From the NCBI GenBank assembly GCA_036346255.1, contig CM070640.1, positions 35,521,238 through 35,585,237 of the forward strand: a stretch of DNA of 64,000 nt, written 5' to 3'. The notes under the pieces are model-generated. The model had not been told where the DNA came from. It saw nothing but the letters and a program-made list of their open reading frames with translations, and did not search any database. Positions 49,080 through 60,465 of the stretch are shown here, one piece after another (position 1 is the stretch's first letter; the number at the start of each line of letters is the position of its first letter). This stretch comes from Ampelocalamus luodianensis (Eukaryota; Streptophyta; Magnoliopsida; Poales; Poaceae). Position numbers and translations under genes: made by a program.

Positions 49080-50669
49080 TTCAGATTTAGAGGAAGAACC
49101 AAAGACTTATAAAGAAGCAATAAGTTGCTCTCAATCAAAACTATGGATGGAAGCAATGCGGGAAGAATTAAGCTCGATGAAAAGGAATAAAGTTTGGGAA
49201 CTTGTTGATCTACCAAACAACCGTAAACCCATAGGTTGTAAATGGATTTTTAAAAGGAAATTGAATGCAGCGGGTTTAGTGGAAAAAATATAAGGCTAGG
49301 CTTATTGCTAAAGGCTTTACACAAAGGGAAGGTATTGACTTTGTGGAAACTTTTTCTCCTGTTGCAAAGTTTACTTCAATTCGTATTATTAGTGCTTTGA
49401 CGGCTTATTATGATCTTGAACTCCACCAAATGGATGTTAAAACTGCTTTTCTTAATGGCCTTTTGGAGGAAGAAATATATATGATATAACCGGAAGGTTT
49501 TGGAGAAAAAAGGAAATGAAAATAAGGTTTACAAGTTAAATAGATCAATTTATGGTCTTAAAGAAGCTTCACGTCAATGGTATATTCTTTTTGATAATAC
49601 TATCACGTCATATGGTTTTTCATTGACGGAAGGAGATCATTGCATATATACAAAAGTTATGGGTAATTGTTTTGTCTTACTGTCTTTATATGTTGATGAT
49701 ATTCTCATTGCTTCTAATGATAAAAATACATTGATGGAAGTGAAAGCTTGGTTGTCTTCTAAATTTGATATGAAAGATATGTGAGAAACTTCCTATGTTT
49801 TGGGAGTTGAAATATATAGAGATCGGAATAGAAGGATTCTTGGGTTGTCCCAGAAGGCATACCTTAGAAGTGTTTTAAAACGATCTTCTATGGAAAACAG
49901 CAAACCTGTTAATGCACCTATTGTAAAGGGAACTAAACTCAGTGAGGAATTATGTCCAAAAACTCCTGAGAAAAAAGCTAGAATGAATGGTATTCCTTAT
50001 TCTTCAGGTTTAGGATGTCATATGTATGCTATGCTATTTACACGACCTGACCTCAGCCATGCTATTGGAATTCTCAGTAGATATCAAAAGAATCCTGGGG
50101 AGGAGCACTGGAAAGAAATTAAATATGTACTGCGTTATGTCAAAAGAACTATGGATTATTCATTATGTTTTAATGGTCATAATCTTCAGTGCGCGGGTTA
50201 TACGATCTTTGATTGGCAAGGGGATCCGGATGACCGAAAATCAACTTATGGTTATCTATTTACTTTGGCAGGAGGTGCTATTTCTTGGTGCAGCAGGAAA
50301 CATGATTCAGTTGCTCTTTCCTCTATGGAAGCTGAATATATTGCTACATCTGAAGCAGCAAAGGAAGGTGTATCGCTGAGGGAATTTCTTGCATCACTTA
50401 AGGTCGTGGGAAGTGCATCACAACCTGTCACTATTTTCTGTGATAATCAGGCAGCGATCAAGGTCTCAAAGGATCCCAAATTTCATAGTAAAAGTAAACA
50501 CATTGAAGGAAGATATCATTATATTCGTGATGTAATAAATAGACTCAAATCTATTCGTTTGGTTTATTTGCCTAGCATTGATATGGTTGCAGATCCACTG
50601 ACTAAGCCAGTTAGTCAGGAATTATTTTCTAAGCATATTAAAGACATGGGACTTCAGTTTATTGATTGA
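49080..50669 (+). pseudogene. Copia reverse transcriptase and RNase H
   Basis: RT starts around LWMEAMREEL and continues through KARLIAKGFTQREG, QMDVKTAFLNG and LSLYVDDILIAS, so the YVDD catalytic pair is intact (about 49688). A TAA near 49487 (where the family has Gln before PEGFG), a frameshift near 49288 and a TGA near 49783 break it. RNase H (49800-50669) is open and shows DRKSTYGYLF, SSMEAEYIA, FCDNQAAIKV and KHIEGRYHYIRD. Confidence 0.92.
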
Positions 50670-50682
50670 AATGTTTTTAGTC

Positions 50683-50692
50683 AAGTGGGAGA
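50683..50692 (+). other. polypurine tract
   Basis: AAGTGGGAGA immediately upstream of the 3' LTR. Confidence 0.85.
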
Positions 50693-51291
50693 TGTTGGAT
50701 TTTTATGTGGCTTTCAACATTTATTTTGCTTGTTACCTGTTTTAACTCAATGTGGAATATTGATATATGTGACAGGGAATTATTTGATGCGGAATCTAAC
50801 TCGAGGATTTTAATACTCGAGGTGCTGAGGACGGCTGTGCTGGAAAAGGTAGACATGTTTATTGAGATCGAGTCTACTAGAATTTAATATGCATGCATGT
50901 GATTAATCCGGATACAACACAGGGCGGAATAGCTGGGTTTGTTTTGCAGGATCAGCTCTACAGGCTGTTGACCCACATGATCAGAATGGAATTGATCTCG
51001 TAAACAATCTGATCATGGCACATGACTCACACATGTGTGCTAGGGACTAATATATTTTAGACTCATTAAACTGGCCTGTCTGTTCGTGGTTGGTGACATG
51101 GTTCAGGAGTCTCACGGTGTACCAGAAACAGGTGGGTCAATTATAACACCTGAAAATGGAGTCTATATATAGGTCCCTACCCTCTAGCCTCATAATGCGA
51201 TTGTGAGCGGCACCACGGAAAAGGCAGAGGAATAGAGGGTAGACCAAATAGACACCACAAAATCAATCTAAGGTTTGCTAAAAACCCAACA
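50693..51291 (+). repeat. 3' LTR of the Copia element
   Basis: 599 bp, same ends as the 5' LTR; about 13 substitutions and no length change. Confidence 0.92.
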
Positions 51292-52622
51292 TCAACTGCT
51301 AGAGTTTTCCCATCCTTGGAAATCCTTCATAGAACCAGAGAAATAGGATTATTGCTATTGCAGTAAACAGAAGTTACAGATCGTGTATATTTAATTTAAC
51401 AAAAACCTTAATTGAATGATGACATGTTCCAGTTAGTGTATTAAAAGATGGTGTATGTGATGGAACAAAAGCTACCTCCGGTAAACATATGAAGCCACTG
51501 GTGGAAGCCGAGCAATCAAATTTAAGCAATCTTCATAAGTAGGCTCCTAGAACCTATACAAAATAACAATAATAAATGCCATGCAAAACCACCATTGAAA
51601 AAATAAAGCAACATTCAGGAAGTATAAAGCCAAAGTGTACTTTGGTTTTGGGATTCCCTTGTCACAAGCTTTTTGAAATTCACTCTCAACCTGAAACAGA
51701 GTTAGAATAGAAAAGCTATATTAACTCACTTTGGAGGCTCTAAAAAGAATTACAAACACAAAAAAATGACGAATTTATTGAATTGATTTGAAGGAAATCT
51801 TGAATTTTCTTTATTTCTTTCTACTGGTACCAGTTCTGCACTCAATACACCTCAAATAAGTGGCAACGAAATGTGTTTTAAGTTCAGGATATGCTAAAAA
51901 AAAATTAAAAAAACAAGAACAAATGAAAAGAGCTTACATGAAGTGCCATTACTCCAGTGGTAAACTGTGTCATTGGATCAGCAGTTACAGGGAGAGCATC
52001 TATTGCCTTATAGACAATAGTGATTAAGTGATTAAGTGGGATATTCACATGCTTATTGATATCCTTATGTATACGCCCTCCCCACACACACACAAAAAAA
52101 ACCACCTATGGATGCGGGGTTCATTAAGCATCCATAAAGCGACATCTTAAGTCATAGTCTCTCTAATTTGCCAAACTTTGGAGATTAAATATCTCATAGC
52201 TGTGATTTTTGGACAGTTGAAACTCCCACTGTATCAATCTTAACAGTGCGGAAAATTATTTCATATTTCCTACACTTCAGGTGGGTGCACAACAAGCGAG
52301 AAAAATGACACCAAGTATGTGCGGTTCAACATGTATGGACCGTGTGCTAGTACAACTCATGTAGCACATATAGTTACCTACACAAGAAACTAAAGATGTT
52401 CTTTAGTTCTAAGTACGCAAAAGTTCACAGGCTAAAGTTCAGTGCACAGACTAAAGTACTTAGAGCGCGTCCAGAGTTCCTAATTGATGTGGATTAAACT
52501 GAAGTGGAAGTACACGGGGTTTAGATTAAAAAAAATATGACTTGAATTGGATCGTGCAGACTCACTGTATTTAGAATTGAATTCAAATGGAAGCATTTGG
52601 GCACCAAACGAGCCCATTTTAC

Positions 52623-53352
52623 CTGCAAGAGGTCCCCAATATTGATCACAAGCACGTCGGGCACAGGCTTCGCGTCCACCCAGTAGTTCTTCCCATTCTC
52701 ATTGGCGTGCTTCACCCGCAGGCCACCGACACCATACTGCGCGAGAACGGTGAGCACGCTGGGTTCAGTGTGCAGGATGATGCGCATGGTGCACTCGGGC
52801 TCGGGGCACACCGGGTAGTAGTGGCAGACCATCACCTTCCCCTCGAGGCAGGAAGCCTCCTCCAGCGTCGCGACCCCGAGCCTGAGCCCCTCGGGGAGCA
52901 TCGCCATCACGGCGCGGGCCACGGCGGTGGCATGCGCGTCCCAGTCGAGGATCTCGACGCGGCAGCCGGACGGGATGAGTGCCGTATTGGGCCGCATGGG
53001 CCCGAGCGCGACCTGGATGGTGTCGCGCCAGCTCGCGGCAGGGGAGCGGTACAGATCGACGCTGGAGTAGTAGTTGACCCCGCCCTCCACAGAGCGGCCG
53101 TAGTGCGCGGCACGCTCGGAGGCGGGGAGCTCGTGGAAGGCGCGCACCGCGGCGAGGGCCCGCGCGGGGTAGTCCGAGGGGCCGAGGGCCTGGTAGCTGA
53201 CAAGGTGGAAGAAGCCCCAGGAGTGGGCGGCCGCAGCCGCGGCGGCTGCGCTGAGGGGCAAGGGGAGGGAGAGGTCGACGACGGGGATGGAGATGCCTGG
53301 GGGAGCGAGTGGGATGGAGGGGAGGCACTGGGGAGGGAAATAGAGAGGGCGG
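52623..53352 (-). pseudogene. 2-oxoglutarate/Fe(II) dioxygenase (ACC oxidase homolog type), exon fragment
   Basis: A single minus-strand exon ending in a donor (DLLQ|GTAAAA at 52623/52622), exactly where ACC-oxidase-homolog genes have an intron. It reads GISIPVVDLSLPLPL, WGFFHLVSYQAL, SVEGGVNYYSSVDLY, EASCLEGKVMVCHYYPVCP and the start of the 2OG-Fe(II) domain HTEPSVLTVLAQYGVGGL. The iron-binding motif should be H-x-D; here it is H-T-E. The N-terminal 60-90 residues are missing because an LTR fragment abuts at 53353, and the following exon (second iron His and the Arg-x-Ser) is absent. Either a captured fragment or a broken gene. A 270-codon plus-strand frame opposite it is an antisense shadow. 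Confidence 0.85.
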
Positions 53353-53572
53353 TGTCAGACCCGGGAATTAGTACTCCCGAATCCTCTGTGTATTTCTGAA
53401 CAAGTCCCATGATCAGTAGCTAATTCACACAGTAAACAAATATGATAATAAAATTATATCACAACTTTATTAATAATCAACAGAGTTTATTACAAAAGAG
53501 GCTTACAAGCCAACAATAAAAAACACAGCGGAAGACGAAGAAGACATAGTAGGGTCCAGTTAATCTGTCACA
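53353..53572 (-). mobile_element. 3' end fragment of a Gypsy LTR
   Basis: The minus strand ends GGGTCTGACA at 53353, preceded by CTACTGATCATGGGACTTG and TTCAGAAATACACAGAGG, matching the ends of the other large Gypsy LTRs (compare 45030-45095). It is truncated at about 53572, where it joins Copia RT sequence. Confidence 0.7.
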
Positions 53573-55930
53573 GACAAATTGGCCTTGGAGGCGATGAAGC
53601 CCACGGACGTGAGGAAGCCGGTGATGTGACTGAACCAGGCGCGCAGGGCCTTCTTGAGGCCATAGAGCTGCCGGTTAAGGTGACAGACATGCGTGGCGCA
53701 CGTGTTGTCGACGAAGCTGGATGGTTGTTGACAGTAGATGACCTCAGCGAGGGTGCCATTGAGGAAGGCGTTATTGATGTCGAGTTGATGAACCGTCCAG
53801 CCAGTGGAGAGCGCAAGGGTGAGGACGGTATGCACGGTGGCCGGTTTGACAACTGGAGAGAAGGTTTCGCCGAAGTCGACCCCAGGGCGCTGAGAGAAAC
53901 CCCGAAGTACCCACCAAGCCTTGTATCGGTCCAAGGAGCCATCAGACTTCAACTTGTGCCGAAAAATCCATTTACCTGTAACAACGTTAGCACCAGCCGG
54001 GCACGGAATGAGCTCCCATGTGTTGTTCGCGCGCAAGGCATCGAACTCTTGCTGCATGGCAAGGCGCCAATTTTCGTCGCTGAGTACCGTGCGATATGTG
54101 TGTAGAATCGGAGAGGGAGCAGCGACATGGAGGTTCAGCCAGTCCACGGGCTGCCGAAAGCCGCATTTGTCATTAGTCGTCATGGTGTGGTCGTTGACCA
54201 CGGGTGTGATTGGCTGAGCGGCGAGTGGCAAAGGTGCAGTGGCTTGAGGCATGGTGGGTGCGGGTGCAGCAGGTGGTGGTGCAGGCGCAGTAGGTAGTGG
54301 TGCAGGCGCAGCCGGTAGTGGTGCAGGTGCATGCTGTAGTGCTGTAGGCGGTGCATGAGCAAGCTACGGGGTGGTTGCGGGTGGTGGAGTGGTGGCAGTT
54401 GGCGTGGTAGTTGAGCACATGATGGGAGTAGGGACGGGCACGTGTGCGACAACTGACAAAAAATCAAAGTTAGAGGGCACAGGCGGGTTGGACTGCACAG
54501 CGAATGGGAAAGGATGATTTGTCAAAAATGATGTGACAAGAAATGATGACACGATTTGTGGAGAGATTGAGACATCGGTACCCTTTGTGGTGGGAAGGAT
54601 AGCCGAGAAAGACGCAAGCAGCGGATCTCGGTGCAAGTTTGTGGGCTGCGGTGGTGGACAAATTGGGATAGCACTGGCAACCAAAGACACGTAGGTGGGA
54701 ATATTCAGGTGGAGAACCCAAGAGTGCCTAGTGCGGGATGCCGAAGTCGAGAGTTTTTGTAGGGTGGAGATTGAGAAGATATGTAGCGGTGTTGAGGGCC
54801 TCAACCCAGTAAGACGGAGGCATGCTAGCTTGGAATAGGAGGGACTATAAGATGTTGTTGATAGAGCGGATGACCCGTTCCGCTTTACCGTTTTGTTGGG
54901 ATGTATGTGGACATGACATACAAAGTGTAATGCCATGATAAAGGAGATGAAGTCGCATGGCATGATTGTTGAATTCACGACCGTTGTCACATTGGATATG
55001 CCGAACAGTGGTGAAACATTGAGTGCCCACGTAAGCAAAGAAGTTGCGTAGGATGTCGAATACCTCAGATTTTAGGCGAAGGGGAAACGTCCACACATAA
55101 TGAGTGAAATCATCAAGAACAACGAGATAATATTTGTAACCGGAAATGCTAGGGATAGGCGAGGTCCATAGGTCACAATGTATTAAATCGAAAGCTTTAT
55201 GTGTGCGACTAGAAGAGGTATAAAAAGGAAGACGCACATGACGTCCTAGCTGACATGCATGGCACAACGGGTCTGTGGAGACTTTATTACATAAAATATG
55301 AGAAGCACTAGCAAGATGCGACAGTGCTTGGATGCCGAGGTGGCCGAGACGCCGATGCCACAGGGTGGAGGGTGAAGTGGTGACGGAGAGAGCACTAGGA
55401 GCTGGAGGCGGCCAATGGAAAGGGTAGAGATCGCCATAGCTATTGTACCTAATGATCACGCTCTTGGTTTGATGATCCTTCACAAAGAGACCGAACGGAT
55501 CAAATTCCACAGAACAATTATTGTCCAAAGTGAAACGACGAACAAAGATAAGATTTTTTATTAAGGAAGGTGTGATAATGGCATGATTTAATTGGAACGA
55601 ACCAGAAGGAAACTGAAGAGAGGCCATGCCGGTATGGGTTATGGGAATGTGAGACCCATTGTCGACGATGGCGTAAGAGGATGCAGCGAAAGGAACGCGG
55701 AGAAAGAGGAGAGATTACCATGGTCTGCGGTCATATGTGTGGACGCACCAGAGTCCATGTACCAGTTAGATGATGGGGAAGCCAACGTCATGGTGTTGAA
55801 GGCATGCATGAGTTGGTTCTGGTCCCAGGAAGCCGGCGGTGCGGTCACAGCGGAGGGTGGAGCAGGCGTGTACGCCGGAGCGCCAGGCGCGGGCACATAG
55901 TACTGAGTTGGTGTGGGCACGTAGACCTGG
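53573..55930 (-). pseudogene. second Copia element: protease, integrase and partial RT
   Basis: Minus strand, continuing from the gag part at 62750-63767 across the Gypsy insertion. Protease has WYMDSGASTHMTADHG (about 55770). Integrase shows LWHRRLGHLG, CHACQLGRHV, HCDLWTSP, QCDNGREFNN and SQQNGKAERV. A Pro/Ala-rich linker (about 54180-54420) precedes RT, which reads ENWRLAMQQEFDALRANNTW, GFSQRPGVDFGETFSPVV and QLDINNAFLNG, then stops at GFIASKANLS where the LTR fragment begins. The YVDD motif, RNase H and 3' LTR are missing. Frameshifts lie near 54840 and 55640. Confidence 0.88.
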
Positions 55931-58900
55931 TGTAACATCCCAAGTCAAAATTTGTATCTCAAATGTATTAAATTGAGGGGAATTTAAAACTTTTGAGTAT
56001 AATTTGTCTTTTGGAGCATTTGCATGATTTGTTGTTTTTGAAAATTTTGAAATCAATAAAAACATACAACTCAAATCATGACTCCAAAGGAAAATAGGAA
56101 CAAACTTGTGATCATCCTCTGGAAATATTTTTCCTATCATCTGGATCATCTTAGCCACCTCTCTGAAAAATCTCATAATTTTTAAATTTTATTTGCTATT
56201 TCAAAAGAGCAAGTCAAACCAAATTGAATTCTGGTCAAACCCTCAGGGCAGCAGTTTGTGGATTTTCTGGAGAAAAATGTAGTGCATGAAAAATCCTAGA
56301 AAAATTACACAAGGTTGTTCTCTGTCACTGTAAGCTTCCATAAAAATTTCAGAATTTTTGGAGCTTCGGAGCTACCTCTAAAAATTCCCTAACCATCTCA
56401 GCCTTTTAAATCAAAAACCTGAAATCACTATTTATTGGGCTTGAACCCAACCCCGGCTCGAGTCCGACCGAGCCCGTGCGAGCTGACTCGGTCTAACCCC
56501 CTAACCGCGCATCGCTTGCGACCGTTCGATCGCGCATCAACGGCCACGAGCGCGTACCGCTTCGGCCTGACTTGTAAGTCTTCACGTGTGCTGTCGACCG
56601 TTTGATATTGATCGAACGGTCCGCCGCGACTCCTCTCGTCACGATCGCGCACCCGCGCTGTGTCGCTGCATTGCGGGCCTGCCCTGTCAGCTTCTTCTTC
56701 TTCCTCCCGTTGCCCAGCGCAGAGCTTCTGTGCCACGCGCCCGCGGTGCTCTGAGGTGCTCCGTCACCTCCGTGACCGCACCGCCCCTCCCGACCTGTCC
56801 TGGAGCTCCGTTGTCTAACGCCGCCTCCACTCCGCTATCTCCCCGAAGATAATACTCCCTCTGGTGTCTCTTTCTTCCTCACTTCTCCTCTCGGTGGCTG
56901 AGGAGAGGGAAGCTTTTGAGAGCAGTCCTCTCGGGTAAGCTCCAATCCTTTGCATCCCCTAGCTTCCTCTGTGTGCACCCTATCCATTTTTGCTCACTGG
57001 AGTTCTTGTGGCCGCTTGTAGGTTCTAAGTCCGGAGCGTGTCTTCTTCGGCTCCAGGGCGTGCACCGAATGCCACTCTAACCCATTTCTCTTCTGCGGTG
57101 AGTCTTCTTCTCAAACTTGCGCGTCGTATTGTGTTCCTGAGTATTACCAAGAGATCCCCTCAACCAATTTTGGTAATGCACCGCAGGAGCTGTGGAGTTG
57201 GAAGTTTTCCCCGTTTTCGGCCAAGAACATTCCTTTCAGCCTCATTGCCGACCGGGTGAGCCATTGTTCGATTCCTTGTACTTTCACCACCTCCTGGCCT
57301 CACTCGAGCTATCTCAACTTATATACCTCGGTTTCCTTGTGAAGGTTGGTCTCCCCACGGGAAGCCCTTCGCCGCCGTCACCATTGTCGCGGCCAGCTCT
57401 CCACCTAGCTCCTCCATCCTCCCAGCCGCTCTGGTAAGGTTCAGAGAACCTCTAGGAAGCCTAGGCGTGCATTAGTTCGGCCATTTTTGCACCGGGTTGT
57501 CACATGCACGTTAGCCGTAGAGGTGCCGCCGCTCGTCGCCGGCTAGCCGTCGGTACGGGCCGTCTCAGCAGCCGCCACCGCCACCATGAGCTTCGTGAAG
57601 CTACCAGGAACCCATTCCTAGCCTTGGTTGGCGCCGGCGCGGCCGGAGTCGCCGGCGAGGCTCCGGTCAAGCTCGCGGTCAAGCGAGCTCTGTTGTCGAG
57701 CTCCGGCGCCATCGTAGCTCGTCATTAGGAGTTAATGTCGATGATTAGCATTTAAGTATAGAGGTTTGTCGGAAAATCATGCGTTTAGCTGAGGATCTGT
57801 GTGACTTACGTGTGGGCCCGAGGCCGTTAAGTGCCTGATGAACTTTCGTGGACCGTGGATGAGCTCATGGCCCTTGGTCCATGCACTGTGTATATAGACC
57901 GAGAGTATGACATGTGGACCCCACCTGTCAGACCGATTCGGAAATCAAATCGGAAATTAGAAAAGGGCACTGTGCTGCGGACCCCACTAGTCAGTATCTG
58001 TGGCTAAGGTGAGCTGGGTATAAAAAGTATTGTGTATTTATATAAATTCCGAAATGCTTTATTTGTGAACTGTTAATTGCTTTAAACTTCAAAATTGCAT
58101 AACTAATTCATTTTAGCTCCAAAATGGTTGATTCAAATTTTGTTAGCTTCCATTTTAAATGTACTTTAATACAAAAATAGTTTGAACCATGTTTCTGTCC
58201 CAGAAAATGTTTATTAATAAAATGACTCTAGGTTAGGTTTATTTTTGCACTAAAAATTGATTAAACTTCAAAAATGCATAAGTATTTCTCTGTAACTTCA
58301 AATTGAGTGAATCCAACTTTGTTGGCTTCCTATGATGATGAACTTGTTGTGAAAATTAGTTTTAGGCATGTTTCTGTTGTTAAAGAAATTGCAAATATAA
58401 TTGTATGATGCTCATTTTCATGTCTTTGAAAATTAATAGGAAGTGCATTATAGCTCCAAATGAGATGAATCCAATTGGGTTATTCATCTTGTGAGGTGCT
58501 AGATTTACTGTAAAAATTTCAAGTGCACCACCTTTCCATAAATGTTTGCCAAACAATTTAATTACAACAAATAGTAACAAATTGCATTTTCTAGCCTAGC
58601 AGAATTGTTTTGCTTATAACTTTTTCTTAGAGCATCCAAATGAATTGATTCTTGTTTCTAAATTCATTATAAATCATGCTCTTGCTGCTGTAAAATTTTC
58701 AGAGTATTTGGAGAAAGTTAGTTTTTGACTCTTTTCGGTATTCTTCGTTCTTATCGGTTCCTATTCGCTTTTTCGTTAGGTGCCGACGAGGGTGTTGACC
58801 TTGAGAGTGAACCTCTGCAGCAGACCGAGCAAATTCAGCAAGGCAAGCAATTTGATCATGTTAATCCCTTTATTTTAAAAGTCTAATATATTGCTTTCAA

Positions 58901-60448
58901 CTTATATGTATGCATTGCTATGTTGTGTTAAATTGGTTAGTTACTCCTTTAGATGCATAACCTGTAGGTCAATGATATTCCTTTACTACCTGAGCCTAGG
59001 TTATTTGCTGTGATTAGAGTTCGTTGGATGAGCTCTTGTCACTTAGTAGATTATGGGTTCCTATTGCTTAGCCATGCTTAGCTTTCGGTAGTATTGGGCG
59101 ATCATCGACTTTGTCGATGATTTTGATCACACAAATGTCAATATTATTCCATTATGTCCATCTTTGTGTTTTATTACTTTGCAACTCAAAAACTAAAAAT
59201 AAAACTTATATCTTGACTTGGGCACAATGGTATGTTGGTGTGATCTGTTGGGTGTGATTTGGAATGGTGCCTAGGTCCTTAAGGACCGAGTTACTTGCGC
59301 CACCGTGCTGAGCATTTCGCGTGCTAACCACACTAGAGGGTATGAGACCTCTCTTGACTTAGTACTTTGGCGTGTGTTGGCTCCGAGTCGCAGGGGGTCG
59401 CAGGAGGGATGGTGTTTGGGAGCATGGTAGTTGTCCGAAAGCTTTACCCCGAGTGGGTAGTTGTCTTTTTGGCTTTACCATGTAAGCGTACGGGTCTCTA
59501 TCCATACGAGCGGCTCGTAGTTAATACACAATACTGGAAATGTCTCGTAGGACTTAGCCGTGCCGGCATACCTTCGGTAGTGTGCTTTTGTGGCTTAAAG
59601 GCGATGCAAGTGTGGGTACATTGGTACACCCTGCGGGGTTAAAACTATTCGAATAGCCTTGTCCTAGGTTATGGACACGCTCGATTCGCCCGTGAGAACT
59701 AGACTACAACCTTTTTAATTAAAACTTGACATGGGTGGTATGAATGGGTAATTCATGCTATGGTCGTGGTGACTATTGGGTTAGTCACTTCAGTTGTTGT
59801 CATCTACTTACTATTATGTTATTCTTGCTGTTATTTCAATGATAAAATGAATTGCAAACTCGCTTTGAAATGTATTACACTATTGCAAATAAAGATTGCT
59901 TTATCTGAAAATGAACCATATGGCCTCCACTCAAATAAGCTTGCATGTAGCACATGAATAGGTCCGCTATTCCACACGTCGATCTTGCAGTACAAGTTTG
60001 TACTCATTTGCTATGCTTAATGTTATTTGTTGCGAGAGGAAGAAGGTGAGCCCCAAGGGCCTCACTTTGCGAGTCGTCTTTGTGGAAGGGTTTGGGACGA
60101 CTAGACTTAGCGATCCGGTTGGTTGCCTTGTGGGTAAAGGCACGCCGATTGGCTTTTGTTTATCGCCATCTTACGCAATTTGTTGCTTCCATTGTTTAAT
60201 TAGTCTCTTACTTAGCATTTGGCCGGTCGGCCCTCTTTTGTAATAACTTATATTGTATGGCTCTTTAGTAATGCGTTGCTTTGGATTCTATGTCTTGTAT
60301 GGGATCGATGTACGATTTTGTGAAAGGAGGTGTGTATACTGCATTTCTGGGAAGTATACATATCTCGAGGCTTGGTTTATTCGATTTGTGATGCTAGGAC
60401 CATTTGGAAGGTTAAGCATTACAAGCCGAATAAATTGGGGTCCTCACA
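55931..60448 (+). repeat. 5' LTR, about 4.5 kb
   Basis: Starts TGTAACATCCC and ends GGTCCTCACA, directly before the primer-binding site. Internal blocks are shared with the other large LTRs, including the palindrome CTATTCGAATAG at 59645-59656. No protein-coding region recognised; the longest ORFs are about 100 codons. Confidence 0.85.
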
Positions 60449-60452
60449 GAGT

Positions 60453-60465
60453 TGGTATCAGAGCC
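60453..60465 (+). other. primer-binding site, initiator-Met tRNA
   Basis: TGGTATCAGAGCC, four nt after the LTR end. Confidence 0.9.

Larger units (their letters stand above)
45399..51291 (+). mobile_element. Ty1/Copia retrotransposon, full length, 5.9 kb
   Basis: Identical-length LTRs (45399-45997 and 50693-51291, 599 bp each) begin TGTTGGAT and end CCCAACA. The target duplication TCAAC lies at 45394-45398 and 51292-51296. Internal order gag, protease, integrase, RT, RNase H marks Copia. By eye the LTRs differ at about 13 of 599 positions (about 2.2%), so it is the youngest dateable insertion here. The insertion is inside a citrate synthase exon. Coding frames carry several stops and frameshifts, so it is no longer autonomous. 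Confidence 0.95.
45164..52060 (-). pseudogene. citrate synthase (mitochondrial type) gene fragment, five exons
   Basis: Minus-strand exons: about 52060-51938, 51690-51641, 51553-51476, 51324-51297 joined across the Copia insertion to 45398-45298, and 45206-45164. Phases agree at every junction. The product includes AIDALPVTADPMTQFTTGVM, VESEFQKACDKGIPK, LNLIARLPPVASYVYRR, LDYAANFSHMLGFDDPKML and HECGNVCAHTGHL, collinear with the middle of plant mitochondrial citrate synthase (condensation of oxaloacetate and acetyl-CoA). The catalytic His and Asp of the C-terminal half are absent. A TAG at 51549-51547 replaces the Trp of the WEPTYED block, a small TTAATCAC duplication disturbs the first exon, and the Copia element splits the fourth. 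It is a captured, non-functional fragment; the rest of the gene is not in the window. Confidence 0.85.
29019..53352 (-). mobile_element. putative gene-capturing Helitron (minus), 5' end lost, interrupted by LTR elements
   Basis: The minus strand at 29048-29019 reads a hairpin (GCGCC-AA-GGCGC, 29044-29033), exactly 10 nt, then CTAG followed by T. This is the classic Helitron 3' terminus. Removing the nested LTR elements (29396-45095 and 45399-51291) leaves a body of about 2.7 kb: 29019-29395, 45096-45398 and 51297-53352. It contains a dioxygenase exon fragment and five citrate synthase exons, all on the Helitron strand with introns retained, as Helitron capture typically gives. No 5' TC end or RepHel was found; the right side is cut by an LTR fragment at 53353. 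The terminus is seen; unity of the whole body is inferred. Confidence 0.5.

Noticed and set aside
52587..53399. 270-codon plus-strand ORF
   Set aside because: Exactly antisense to the dioxygenase exon; GC-rich third positions keep the shadow frame open.
19550..60465. Possible tRNA fragments (TGGTATCAGAGC)
   Set aside because: These are primer-binding sites complementary to tRNA-Met ends next to LTRs, not tRNA genes. No tRNA cloverleaf was found.
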